Notes: a model not told the origin generated them from the letters alone. Counted from the first letter of the stretch, positions 53,351 through 60,508 are shown. The stretch is 64,000 nucleotides of DNA from Ectopseudomonas composti (GCF_001567565.1 NZ_LSSW01000030.1:207923-271922); one strand, 5' to 3'. Numbers and translations: made by a program.

Positions 53351-53708
53351 ATGCGCTGCTTGCGTACCAAGAACGAAGATTCGAAGGGTGCCGATCCCGG
53401 CAGGACTGGAGAAGCTCGTTCTGTCTCGTGGCTACCCTGGAAACGGCAAGCTGTTCAGCTCCTGCAGGTCAGCCTTCCGCAAAGCCTACGAGCGCACCGG
53501 CCTGCATACGCCAGGGCAGATGACCCACATACTCCGCCACACCTTCGCCAGCCACTACATGATGCAGGGCGGGAATATCGTCACCCTGCAGCGCATCCTG
53601 GGCCACGGCGACATCAAGATGACCATGCGCTATTCGCACCTCGCTCCTGATCACTTCGCGACTGCCCTGACCCATTCGCCGCTGGCTCTAATTACGAACC
53701 GAGACTAA
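53351..53708 (+). pseudogene. C-terminal remnant of a phage tyrosine integrase
   Basis: From GTG 53388 a 106-aa frame carries the last third of a tyrosine recombinase: HILRHTFASHYM (H-x-x-R), LGHGDIKMTMRYSHLAP with the nucleophile Tyr. The N-terminal DNA-binding domains and first catalytic Arg are gone, and the preceding LRTKN piece (53351) is in another frame, so truncation and a frameshift are likely. It matches Pf-type integrases and cannot be active. Confidence 0.8.
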
Positions 53709-53785
53709 ATAGCCACCATTAAAATGGCTATTTGCCATTCCTTTGCTACACCTAAAACACCACAACCATTCACAGGGATGTAGCT

Positions 53786-54358
53786 ATGAAAATCAGCGGC
53801 TATTTAGCTCTCACTCTCCCTCTATTTCTAAACGCCTGCGCTAACGCACCTGACGTACCCACCCCTGTTGTTGACGCCGTCATGGCAGTAGGTGGAGAGC
53901 AAGCTCCGCAGGATGATGATCAGTTCCGTCAGCTATTCGAGGCGAAGCTGAATCAAGCTCTTGAGTTCTGCACCCCCATCCTTTCTGGAATGGAAGCAGA
54001 GTCAGAGGATGGCGCTAGAAAAGCGTTCTGGCTCTCGATGGGCGGCCTTGTTGCCGGGTCTGTTCTTGCGCCAGGACTTACTGCTGCGAATGCATCCGCA
54101 AATGCGGGATGGATCGGCGCTCTAAGTGGTTTCGGCGGGGCGGCTGGATTCGCTGGCAAAAATTACGAATCACTAGGCCTCAATGGGAAAGGCCAAGCTA
54201 CACAACGTAATGACATCGTGGAAAGATTCCGAGCCCACATTACAACAGCCCTGAATATTCAGGAGGCGAAGCAAACGCGCCTAAATGCACTGTACGGTGC
54301 AAAAATTGAGTGCGTCATGTACAAGGCGTTCACACCCCAGCTATCCGCAGAAGAGTAG
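53786..54358 (+). CDS. Hypothetical lipoprotein
   Basis: A 190-aa protein with a signal peptide and lipobox LNAC (Cys18). The mature part has a central glycine/alanine-rich hydrophobic stretch (MGGLVAGSVLAPGLTAANAS, WIGALSGFGGAAGFAG) that could span or perturb a membrane, flanked by helical charged parts. CAGGGA precedes ATG 53786. No family recognised. It is the last gene before the tRNA-Met-derived att site. Confidence 0.65.
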   Translation: MKISGYLALTLPLFLNACANAPDVPTPVVDAVMAVGGEQAPQDDDQFRQLFEAKLNQALEFCTPILSGMEAESEDGARKAFWLSMGGLVAGSVLAPGLTAANASANAGWIGALSGFGGAAGFAGKNYESLGLNGKGQATQRNDIVERFRAHITTALNIQEAKQTRLNALYGAKIECVMYKAFTPQLSAEE

Positions 54359-54414
54359 CGCTCGCGCATTTGCAGGGACAAGAAAGGGACAGTTAGGGGA
54401 CACCGGCCCAAATA

Positions 54415-54442
54415 AAAAGGGGCTAGCTTGCGCTAACCCCTT
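54415..54442. terminator. Hairpin next to the tRNA-Met fragment
   Basis: AAGGGG-c-TAGC / GCTA-a-CCCCTT (54417-54442) with loop TTGC, preceded by AATAAAA. It resembles the terminator that normally follows a tRNA gene, read from the minus strand. Confidence 0.65.
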
Positions 54443-54450
54443 GAAATTTA

Positions 54451-54495
54451 TGGTGGCTACACCGGGACTTGAACCTGGGACATCAGCATTATGAA
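54451..54495 (-). other. 3' half of a tRNA-Met: probable attachment site
   Basis: On the minus strand the 45 bp run from the anticodon loop (TTCATAATGCTGATG) through the T-arm (CCAGGTTCAAGTCCCGG) to GTAGCCACCA, like the 3' half of a tRNA-Met with encoded CCA. The 5' half is degenerate: it does not form acceptor, D or anticodon stems. Filamentous phages of Pseudomonas are known to integrate at tRNA-Met, so this is read as the left attachment site of the prophage; a complete tRNA-Met should stand at its right end, outside the window. Confidence 0.65.
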
Positions 54496-54656
54496 TCCAC
54501 TACGAACCGCCCCGCTGAGCCAGAAAGCCCCATAAGCTGAACCTTTCAGCCCTTCCCCAAGCTGGCTAGGCCAGTCTTTTCCAGAGAATGTTGGCATTGT
54601 AGTCACTAGTGCTCTTCAACATAGCGCACCTATTCAATGCCCCCCAATCTAGACAT

Positions 54657-55514
54657 TCATTTTTTACCCTTATCAAGTGCTACATCAATTCTTCTGACGC
54701 CCTCCACAACGGTATCAGCTGTAGAATTGAGAACCTCTTCCACGAAAACAGGAAGAGCCTCTCTAAGCTTATCTTTAACTACAAAGCTATCTTTAAAGCC
54801 TTTATAGTCTACAGCCTTCACCATTTTCAAAATAGGCAAAACGCTATGAAGTGAGTGCAATGGTATAGATGGATTATCAGGTTCAATAACCGAATAATAT
54901 TTATCAAGAAACTCAAAGACGCTGAGATTCTCGTTCGACTCTGAATATTTCATCAATGCATAACTAAGAAGATCAAGATGATACGTAGATCGCCTAAAGA
55001 TAACATCAAGCAGCTCACTCACACTTACCATACCATCCTTGATAACTGAAGCACTTTCTGTCCCTTGTTTCTTTTCCGCAAGAGCATCCAACATAGCCCG
55101 ACTTGCTTTACTCATGTCTTTGACATGATCTTGCATGCCTTTAGCTATATCTATAGAGCTCCTCATATTGGTATCTAGATCATCCAACCTACTGGCAATG
55201 CTAGATATCTTTTCCAGCTGCTTTGAAATTGAACTACTACTACTAGACAATTCTGGAATGTACTTCCTTAAATCCTCGGCTTGTTCTTTCAACATTCCAG
55301 ATGTTTTTGCACCCGACTCGCTCTGTATAAATCCATAAATAATAGCTATTACCGCCAACAATATAGAGGCGATTGCAGCTGCAAAAGATATAAAATTAAC
55401 CACCTCCTGCCATCCAACAAATGTATAGCTTACAGAGATTAACCAGTACTCAGCCATCATAAGCACTGCAACTGCAAACAACCACTCGCGCCTTGAGAAC
55501 TCTTTTCCACTCAT
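54657..55514 (-). CDS. Membrane-anchored coiled-coil protein (prophage accessory gene)
   Basis: A 285-aa protein with two N-terminal membrane segments (LFAVAVLMMAEYWLISVSYT, FISFAAAIASILLAVIAIIY) and then a long heptad-rich coiled coil (LSSSSSSISKQLEKISSIAS, LDDLDTNMRSSIDIAKGMQD) and a helical C-terminus. ATG 55514 follows a strong GGAGG; a 50-residue upstream extension is rejected. AT-rich codon use sets it off from the phage structural genes. Such membrane/coiled-coil proteins at prophage edges often give superinfection exclusion or abortive infection; this is inference. Confidence 0.65.
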   Translation of the reverse strand: MSGKEFSRREWLFAVAVLMMAEYWLISVSYTFVGWQEVVNFISFAAAIASILLAVIAIIYGFIQSESGAKTSGMLKEQAEDLRKYIPELSSSSSSISKQLEKISSIASRLDDLDTNMRSSIDIAKGMQDHVKDMSKASRAMLDALAEKKQGTESASVIKDGMVSVSELLDVIFRRSTYHLDLLSYALMKYSESNENLSVFEFLDKYYSVIEPDNPSIPLHSLHSVLPILKMVKAVDYKGFKDSFVVKDKLREALPVFVEEVLNSTADTVVEGVRRIDVALDKGKK

Positions 55515-55566
55515 ACTTCCTCCCCCCTCACCATCAACCTTCAAGCTTGGCTTACCAGAAGATTCC

Positions 55567-56124
55567 TTATTTATAAATTTCTGCATTAACTCTTTTATTT
55601 GCCTGTTTATTTTCGACCACACGCTCCCCATCCCAATATGCCCTCTGACTCCACTCAACCCCAAACCGCTTCATAGCTCTTGCCCGGAAATTGGAGCAAT
55701 CCATCTGAGTCCATTTCATGTCATGCGGATTGCAAGAAGGATGCTGAATAAAAACGCTATTGAATGTTCTGATATATGTCGCCCAATCGACCGGGGGCAT
55801 TCCTTTCGGATGCACGTAATACGCCGAAGATTCTCCATTCTTTGGCTGTACGTTTGTTCTTTGTGGGACTGACGTTTCTGGAGTTGCGGTGACTTTAGGC
55901 TGCTCCCTTGCTGGCTCAGTGCTCCAGCTTTTGGGCTCAGCCTTGCCATTCACTACGAAGGCTTCCTTCAATTTATGAAGGTCTATCGTCACTCCCCATC
56001 CCGTTGAATAGAGGTACATCATCCCGCTTGAGAGCAAAGCTGAAACGGCTATTGCTGCCGCATACGGTCGCCACCTTGCATGGCTGACTTTTCTTTGCGG
56101 CCGATCGTGGATATCTACCTTCAC
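55567..56124 (-). CDS. Hypothetical single-pass membrane protein (prophage accessory gene)
   Basis: A 185-aa protein starting with GTG (MKVDIHDRPQRKVSHARWRP), one membrane segment (AAAIAVSALLSSGMMYLYST, residues about 23-42), a Pro/Thr-rich stalk, and a C-terminal globular part with two Cys (HPSCNP, MDCSNF) suited to the periplasm. It overlaps the micro-ORF stop by GTGA and is followed after 52 nt by the coiled-coil gene. No family recognised. Confidence 0.65.
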   Translation of the reverse strand: MKVDIHDRPQRKVSHARWRPYAAAIAVSALLSSGMMYLYSTGWGVTIDLHKLKEAFVVNGKAEPKSWSTEPAREQPKVTATPETSVPQRTNVQPKNGESSAYYVHPKGMPPVDWATYIRTFNSVFIQHPSCNPHDMKWTQMDCSNFRARAMKRFGVEWSQRAYWDGERVVENKQANKRVNAEIYK

Positions 56125-56279
56125 TCCCCCTCCTTGGCATCTCTTCGGGCGTACCAGCGCCTAGCTACTTCCTGTGTGATCGCTATCCCGCGTTTGGATT
56201 GGCCAAGTTTCGGTTGGCTTCGTCGAATTCGGGGCTGGTCTGGCCTATCTCCGGCGCGATCTCGCCGCTGACCAGCCAT
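56121..56279 (-). CDS. Micro-ORF overlapping the repressor 3' end (copy 2)
   Basis: A 52-aa frame starting MAGQRRDRAGDRPDQP inside the repressor gene, ending with AITQEVARRWYARRDAKEGE and a GTGA overlap with the next gene. It is the counterpart of 51769-51897. AAGGAGGGGG near its end also serves as ribosome binding site for the following GTG. Confidence 0.4.
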   Translation of the reverse strand: MAGQRRDRAGDRPDQPRIRRSQPKLGQSKRGIAITQEVARRWYARRDAKEGE

Positions 56280-56449
56280 AGCGAATACTGAGGAAATACC
56301 TTCACGACGGCATCTATCTCGGCGTCAGACAGTCGTGCCTTACCGCTACGGATGTTTCCCCACCGGTATCGGTCGATGCCGGTCTCCTTCTCAAACCAGA
56401 CGCTCGTCCGCTTACTGTCGAAAAGGCTTATAAGCCGATCTCTTATCAT
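56183..56449 (-). CDS. Pf-like phage repressor (module 2)
   Basis: An 88-aa helix-turn-helix protein (TSVWFEKETGIDRYRWGNIR, SGKARLSDAEIDAVVKVFPQ, YSLWLVSGEI), the pattern of the small immunity repressors of Pf phages. It is transcribed away from the lytic genes and faces the excisionase-like gene across three TACTTAGTAG repeats, so it probably keeps the prophage silent. Confidence 0.8.
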   Translation of the reverse strand: MIRDRLISLFDSKRTSVWFEKETGIDRYRWGNIRSGKARLSDAEIDAVVKVFPQYSLWLVSGEIAPEIGQTSPEFDEANRNLANPNAG

Positions 56450-56460
56450 TCCTAAAAATT

Positions 56461-56531
56461 CTACTTAGTAGCTTGTACTTAGTAGGAAAGCGCCCGACAA
56501 TGGGGCCACCTAGTAAATATTACTTAGTTAG
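56461..56531. promoter_or_regulatory. Repressor operators: three TACTTAGTAG-type repeats
   Basis: CTACTTAGTAG (56461-56471), TACTTAGTAG (56476-56485) and TTACTTAGTTAG (56520-56531) lie in the divergent region between repressor and excisionase-like gene, with CTAGTAA (56510-56516) near the third. Repeated near-palindromes at this place fit operators of the phage switch. Confidence 0.65.
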
Positions 56532-56558
56532 TCTGTCAGGCAATTATAGGACATTCGC

Positions 56559-56831
56559 ATGGAACAGTCTGGTGTAGTGGGGCTTTCGATTTCGGGGGAC
56601 GCCCAACGCGTAACGGATTTCCGCGACGCACCGTTCTGCACGAAATACGTGCTGGCTCAGCTCCTGGGCACAGAGCAAATCAGCGAAGACGTGGTGCGCG
56701 GCTGGATCGAAAGCCACACCGTCCCGACCGTGAAAATCGGCCGTCACCGCGTCATCAACCTGCACCGCATCCGCCGCGACCTCGACCGAGGCAAAACCAT
56801 CTTCTGCGCGGGGGATTACAGCGATGACTGA
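56559..56831 (+). CDS. Excisionase/AlpA-like DNA-binding protein
   Basis: A 90-aa protein with a helix-turn-helix in the centre (FCTKYVLAQLLGTEQISEDV, RGWIESHTVPTVKIGRHRVI) of the MerR/excisionase type. Its place, first in the lytic direction and facing the repressor, equals XisF in Pf4. It may direct excision and activate replication genes. It overlaps the next start by 8 nt. Confidence 0.75.
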   Translation: MEQSGVVGLSISGDAQRVTDFRDAPFCTKYVLAQLLGTEQISEDVVRGWIESHTVPTVKIGRHRVINLHRIRRDLDRGKTIFCAGDYSDD

Positions 56832-57450
56832 TCAGCTGAAGCCCTTCCTGTACTCCCTCCTGCACATGCTCGTTGACTACCGCATGCAGCCCCGTGATCT
56901 GCGCGGCCAGTTCCATGACTGGGCCAAGTGGGGCCGTATTTCTGGCCGGATTGACCTTGCCTATGAGTTCGGTTTGATCACCCGTGATCAGTGCGCTGAT
57001 CTTCATCGGCTCCTTACCAGCGCATCTGACTGCCTTGGGAATCCCTTCCCGCACCGGGCCAATGGTGGGCCTGTAATGCCTATTTCTGTTGAGTTTTGTC
57101 GGCGGCGCCCGGTGCTAAAGCCCCAAGCGCAGGACTCGGCCAATGAAAAGCCTGAGCCAGTACCTGCGCCAACCTCACGCCGACAACTGCGACTGCTCTG
57201 TGTGCTGGTCAAAACGAAGCTGGGAACCGCCCAAGCCGGTTGCCTGCCGATCCACACCCTGCACCGAGTGCCGCCCCGCGCGATGGTCCGTGGTCAATGG
57301 TCGAACCCACGTTACGCCGGCTTATACCTGCGAGAAACACACGCCACCGAGCCGACCGCCGAGGTACTGGAGCGTTGTGCACGACACCGGCAAACCTACG
57401 CCCTTCGTGCCCCTGCGCGAACCGTTCGAACTGGTGGGGTGATCGCATGA
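56824..57450 (+). CDS. Pf-like hypothetical protein, doubtful C-terminal extension
   Basis: The open frame is 208 aa. Residues 1-80 (LKPFLYSLLHMLVDYRMQPR, DLRGQFHDWAKWGRISGRID, LAYEFGLITRDQCADLHRLL) look like a real phage protein of the early Pf region. From about residue 107 the frame is covered by another, better-looking frame (57143-57442), and its own sequence becomes Arg/Thr-rich and shadow-like. The natural stop may be lost, or both frames are used. Function unknown. Confidence 0.55.
   Translation: MTDQLKPFLYSLLHMLVDYRMQPRDLRGQFHDWAKWGRISGRIDLAYEFGLITRDQCADLHRLLTSASDCLGNPFPHRANGGPVMPISVEFCRRRPVLKPQAQDSANEKPEPVPAPTSRRQLRLLCVLVKTKLGTAQAGCLPIHTLHRVPPRAMVRGQWSNPRYAGLYLRETHATEPTAEVLERCARHRQTYALRAPARTVRTGGVIA
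57143..57442 (+). CDS. Cys-rich small phage protein overlapping the previous frame
   Basis: A 99-aa protein with metal-binding-like Cys/His pairs: HADNCDCSVCWSKR, STPCTECRPA, YTCEKH. It begins MKSLSQYLRQ 9-14 nt after AGGA and ends FVPLREPFELVG. Similar Cys-rich small genes occur in Pf phages. It overlaps the frame 56824-57450 completely out of phase. Function unknown. Confidence 0.55.
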   Translation: MKSLSQYLRQPHADNCDCSVCWSKRSWEPPKPVACRSTPCTECRPARWSVVNGRTHVTPAYTCEKHTPPSRPPRYWSVVHDTGKPTPFVPLREPFELVG

Positions 57451-57632
57451 TTTGCTTCTACATCTTTCTGGCCTGCGGTCTGGCCGTTCTTTTTCTGATT
57501 GACGTTGATGATCGCTCACAAGAAAGCGCTTCTGAGCAATCGCCTCCGGCGTCCGTGACTGGCCACCCCGGTCTCCCTGACCTAACAGCGCAATCACCGC
57601 CAGTCGCGGGCGACGGTGGCGAAACGGGATGA
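57447..57632 (+). CDS. Small phage membrane protein
   Basis: A 61-aa protein with one N-terminal membrane segment (MICFYIFLACGLAVLFLIDV) and a polar Ser/Pro/Gly-rich tail. GGTGGGG lies upstream, and the ATG overlaps the stop of the 56824 frame (ATGA). Possibly an assembly or minor coat component; no family recognised. Confidence 0.6.
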   Translation: MICFYIFLACGLAVLFLIDVDDRSQESASEQSPPASVTGHPGLPDLTAQSPPVAGDGGETG

Positions 57633-57805
57633 CAAGGGCGCGGCCCTTGGTGTTAACGAACTAACAGGCTGCACAAGCGGCAACTGAAACCCCGGCAAGT
57701 CGAGAAGCACCCTCGGGCGAAAACGAAAGTTTGCCCGTGCGGGATCGCTCGGCCTGCTGAAAGGCAAACCCGCGCAATAAGGCGCAACCAAGCGAGGAAA
57801 CACAA
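57633..57805. other. Noncoding phage segment with hairpins
   Basis: No gene is seen. A perfect palindrome CAAGGGC-gcg-GCCCTTG (57633-57649) starts right after the previous stop, and GTTTGCC (57730-57736) pairs with GGCAAAC (57764-57770) around a stem-rich stretch. It could hold a terminator or attenuator plus the promoter of the ssDNA-binding gene, or a packaging signal. Confidence 0.45.
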
Positions 57806-58177
57806 ATGGCACGTTCGACTATGGAAGTTGCATTCCTAGGCACTCAGAAGCTGGCGTTTAACCAGAATGGCCAGGATGTACGCGTTTACAAAGTGTTCTA
57901 CGGCGACGAACCGGACGGTGTTACCGAAAACGGCCTGTCCATTGTGAGCATGGACGTTCCCGCTGATGTTGGTGAGGAGGTCTTTGCTTCGGGGGCTCAA
58001 TTTGCCCCACTCGAAATGGTCCGTATCACCTTCGATGTGGCCCGCGCTGGTAAGCAGAAGGGCAACAACCTTTGCGTCCACCTGGAGTCGGTCAAGCCGG
58101 CTTCCGGTCACGTTCCCAAGCCCGCTGCCCAACCCGGCCAGCAACAGCCCAAGTCGGCTGAAGCGCCCAAGGCCTAA
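57806..58177 (+). CDS. Phage single-stranded DNA-binding protein (gpV-like)
   Basis: A 123-aa protein with a compact beta-rich N-terminal domain (VAFLGTQKLAFNQNGQDVRV, LEMVRITFDVARAGKQKGNN) and a low-complexity Pro/Gln/Ala tail, the layout of the Pf ssDNA-binding protein that coats phage DNA before export. Position after the early genes and before the coat genes agrees. AGGAAA precedes ATG 57806. Confidence 0.7.
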   Translation: MARSTMEVAFLGTQKLAFNQNGQDVRVYKVFYGDEPDGVTENGLSIVSMDVPADVGEEVFASGAQFAPLEMVRITFDVARAGKQKGNNLCVHLESVKPASGHVPKPAAQPGQQQPKSAEAPKA

Positions 58178-58192
58178 CCCCAGGCCATCGCC

Positions 58193-58384
58193 ATGCTGAT
58201 TCACGGCCGCGTCCTCTGTGACCTGTGCTTGGCCAACATGGGCCAAGTCTATGGCCAGCCTGCTGACTCCAGCGGCTGGGCGTCTGACTTCGGCATGGCG
58301 CCTGACTACGCCGTCTGCCCTGACTGCAAAGCCCTGGCTGAGCAAGAAGAAGACGGCGCAGCGCTCACGGACACAACGCAATAG
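58193..58384 (+). CDS. Small zinc-finger-like phage protein
   Basis: A 63-aa protein with two CxxC pairs (CDLC near residue 9, CPDC near residue 43), probably one metal site. It lies 15 nt after the ssDNA-binding gene, where Pf phages have a small Cys-rich gene. Function unknown. Confidence 0.65.
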   Translation: MLIHGRVLCDLCLANMGQVYGQPADSSGWASDFGMAPDYAVCPDCKALAEQEEDGAALTDTTQ

Positions 58385-58392
58385 GTGCCGGT

Positions 58393-58512
58393 ATGGGATC
58401 GCTCGAAAGCTACCTCGCCAACGTCACCCTGGGTGATCTGTGGGCCCTGCAATTCCTTCAAGGGATGGTCTATCTGGCCGCCCTTGGCCTCATTCACGGG
58501 CACCAGAGGTAA
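58393..58512 (+). CDS. Tiny phage membrane protein (minor coat candidate)
   Basis: A 39-aa protein: MGSLESYLANVTLGDLWALQ followed by FLQGMVYLAALGLIHGHQR, one hydrophobic span. It lies 8 nt after the previous stop and 6 nt before the next start. Size and place fit the pVII/pIX-type minor coat proteins at the virion tip. Confidence 0.65.
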   Translation: MGSLESYLANVTLGDLWALQFLQGMVYLAALGLIHGHQR

Positions 58513-58518
58513 CGGGAA

Positions 58519-58644
58519 ATGGCATTCACCTGGGGGCAATACCTCGTTATCGCTGGGCTCTTCATCGGCTCTCTCGGGCTCGGCGTCGCCTGGGGTGCTT
58601 TCCGGCTCGGCTGGAAAGAAATGATTGACGCATCAACCAACTGA
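58519..58644 (+). CDS. Tiny phage membrane protein 2 (minor coat candidate)
   Basis: A 41-aa protein with one glycine-rich membrane span (WGQYLVIAGLFIGSLGLGVA) and a short charged end. GGGAA precedes ATG 58519. With the 39-aa gene before it, it forms a pair just upstream of the major coat gene, as pVII and pIX do in filamentous phages. Confidence 0.65.
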   Translation: MAFTWGQYLVIAGLFIGSLGLGVAWGAFRLGWKEMIDASTN

Positions 58645-58655
58645 GGAAACTCACC

Positions 58656-58955
58656 ATGAAACAAACCCAACTCGCCGTGGCCGTCCGCCACGCCCACTCC
58701 AGCGAAGACACCCGTGTCGGTAAAGCACGGGGCGCCAAGCCGGTTGCCATGCTCACCGTGATTGCTGGCGGCATGACCGCTGGTGCGGCCAATGCGGCCA
58801 TCACTGTTCCACCGGAACTCCTCGAGGTCTTCACCGATCTGGCCACCGCCTTCGGCACCCTGGTGGCTGCTGGTGCGGTGCTGTTCGGTGTCATCCGCGG
58901 CACCCTGGCGCTGTTCAAACTGGCCCGCAGCGTCTTCGGCGCCGCTGGTGCTTAA
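58656..58955 (+). CDS. Major coat protein CoaB/pVIII precursor
   Basis: A 99-aa precursor with an unusually long leader (about 47 residues, cleavage after AGAANA) and a mature ~52-aa helix: acidic start (AITVPPELLEVFTDLATAFG), hydrophobic centre (TLVAAGAVLFGVIRGTLALF), basic end (KLARS). This is the pattern of filamentous coat proteins. GAGGAAA precedes ATG 58656. Confidence 0.85.
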   Translation: MKQTQLAVAVRHAHSSEDTRVGKARGAKPVAMLTVIAGGMTAGAANAAITVPPELLEVFTDLATAFGTLVAAGAVLFGVIRGTLALFKLARSVFGAAGA

Positions 58956-58974
58956 CCGCTGAGGAGGCTGATAG

Positions 58975-60492
58975 ATGCGCGCGGCTATCAGCCTTCGCCT
59001 GCTGCTTGCCCTCGCCCTTATGGGGTGGGGGCATTCCGTTTTTGCGTCAACAATCACCTACTGGACCGGGAGCAACTTGTCTCGACATGCATCTGGGTCC
59101 GCCGCCTGTAAGTCTTATAACTCCACTGCCATTTTTATTCAGGAAACCACTACTGTCGGCCGATGTGAGCTTCCTGGCGCTATGTTCATTGCTCAGGTCA
59201 ATCGCGCTACGCTGCCTTGCCCAAATGGCGATAACGGCTCTTTCCAGTGCAATGCTTCCTGCGATCCACCCAAGCAAGTGGTCGATGGCAAGTGCATCAC
59301 CCCTGAGCCCGAGCCCGACTGCTCCACCCACCTCGATCAAATGAAGTTTGCCGCTGTCGACTGCGCGGCCTCTCCTTCCGGTGTTTACGCCACACCATCG
59401 GCTGTTTCCATCGGCGGCGCCGAGTACGTATCGGCTCCCCAGCTCGGGGTAAACCAGCGCGTCAAAAAGAACCTCGACGGTTCCGGCACCGGCATCTGTG
59501 TTGCGCGCTATCAAGGCACCGGCAAATGCCAAGCCCCCGCTGAGGGTACGCCGGGCGTACCAGATGGCGCCTATGCCGATGCCACTCCCGAGGGCAATCA
59601 ACCGCCCTGCTTCAACTTCGGCGGCAGTGAACTGTGTCTCTCCCCTGATAGCGCCGGATGCGATGTCTACAAGGGCAATCCCTGGTGCTACCAGACCGGC
59701 GACACCTGCGGCGAAGTTGGCATTGGCGGCAGTAAGGAGTTTGTTTGCTTTCCGAACACCTCCCGCCAATGCACCTACGTCAACGGCAAGATGGAGTGCA
59801 TCTCCACTGGTAATCCTCCAGGCAGCAGCCCGCCCTCGGTCATCCCGGGCAACTCCTCCGACCACCCATACAACGGTGGCAACGCTGACGGTAACGACAA
59901 AAACGACCCCAAGGCCCCTGGCGCGGCAGACGACACCAAGTACGTAGGGGGCGGTGGCCCGCCTACCGATATGCGCGAAACCAATGAGGCCATCGCCTCC
60001 GTGGGCGACAAGGTCGAAGAGTCCAAAGGCATCCTGCAGGACATCCTCGACCTGCTCAACGGCGACGGCTCAGACGATTCCGGTGACCCTGACGGCTCCC
60101 CTGCAGATGCCGAAGCCGAGGGTGCGGCACTCGGCAACACCATAGCCGACTCGCTCACCGCCCAGATGCAAACGGTCGATGAAGAGCGCAACGAAGAAGT
60201 CGAAACCGTCCTCGATCAACTGCCCAACCAAGTCGGGCAATGGTTTGGTGCTGATGGCTCCGCTGTGGGGCTCGACTTCATGCACAGCATCTTGCCTTCG
60301 CCGGTCGCCTGCGCGGACTACATCGTCCCTCTGACCCTGGCCGGCTACACCGCCAACCTACGCCTGCCGGTCTGCGCGCTGATTCCCTACAAACCGATTC
60401 TTGAATGGGTCATCTGGTGCCTCACCGCTATCGGTGCCTGGCGCATCGGCTACGCCGCCCTCCGTCAAGAAGACGCCCGCCACAGAACCTAA
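58975..60492 (+). CDS. Minor coat/adsorption protein CoaA (pIII-like)
   Basis: A 505-aa virion-tip protein: signal peptide (cleavage near HSVFA, residue 23), a Cys-rich N-terminal receptor-binding part (about 23-275), a Gly/Asp/Pro linker (about 275-330), and a C-terminal membrane anchor (ILEWVIWCLTAIGAWRIGYA). This is the pIII layout. The N-terminal part sets host range, presumably binding a pilus and TolA. GAGGAGG precedes ATG 58975. Confidence 0.85.
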   Translation: MRAAISLRLLLALALMGWGHSVFASTITYWTGSNLSRHASGSAACKSYNSTAIFIQETTTVGRCELPGAMFIAQVNRATLPCPNGDNGSFQCNASCDPPKQVVDGKCITPEPEPDCSTHLDQMKFAAVDCAASPSGVYATPSAVSIGGAEYVSAPQLGVNQRVKKNLDGSGTGICVARYQGTGKCQAPAEGTPGVPDGAYADATPEGNQPPCFNFGGSELCLSPDSAGCDVYKGNPWCYQTGDTCGEVGIGGSKEFVCFPNTSRQCTYVNGKMECISTGNPPGSSPPSVIPGNSSDHPYNGGNADGNDKNDPKAPGAADDTKYVGGGGPPTDMRETNEAIASVGDKVEESKGILQDILDLLNGDGSDDSGDPDGSPADAEAEGAALGNTIADSLTAQMQTVDEERNEEVETVLDQLPNQVGQWFGADGSAVGLDFMHSILPSPVACADYIVPLTLAGYTANLRLPVCALIPYKPILEWVIWCLTAIGAWRIGYAALRQEDARHRT

Positions 60493-60508
60493 AGGGAGCA
60501 CCTAAGCC

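Larger units (their letters stand above)
49054..54450. mobile_element. Mosaic of decayed integrated elements
   Basis: The segment lies between two copies of an att-like repeat and holds only accessory genes: a nuclease-like cassette, a duplicate of a filamentous-phage repressor module, a BRO-N antirepressor, an antitoxin fusion and an integrase remnant. Base composition changes several times, from clearly AT-rich (49.1-51.1 kb) to host-like (52.3-53.3 kb), so at least two origins are likely. Boundaries are inferred from the repeat. Confidence 0.6.

Noticed and set aside
53351..53650. 99-aa Arg/His-rich frame over the integrase remnant
   Set aside because: Out-of-phase reading of the integrase piece; only its first residues (LRTKN) may belong to the old integrase.
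52855..53708. Complete toxin-antitoxin operon around the HigA-type gene
   Set aside because: No toxin-like frame on either strand up to the BRO-N gene or the integrase remnant.
54451..54535. Complete, working tRNA-Met
   Set aside because: The 3' half is good but the 5' half does not form the acceptor, D or anticodon stems.
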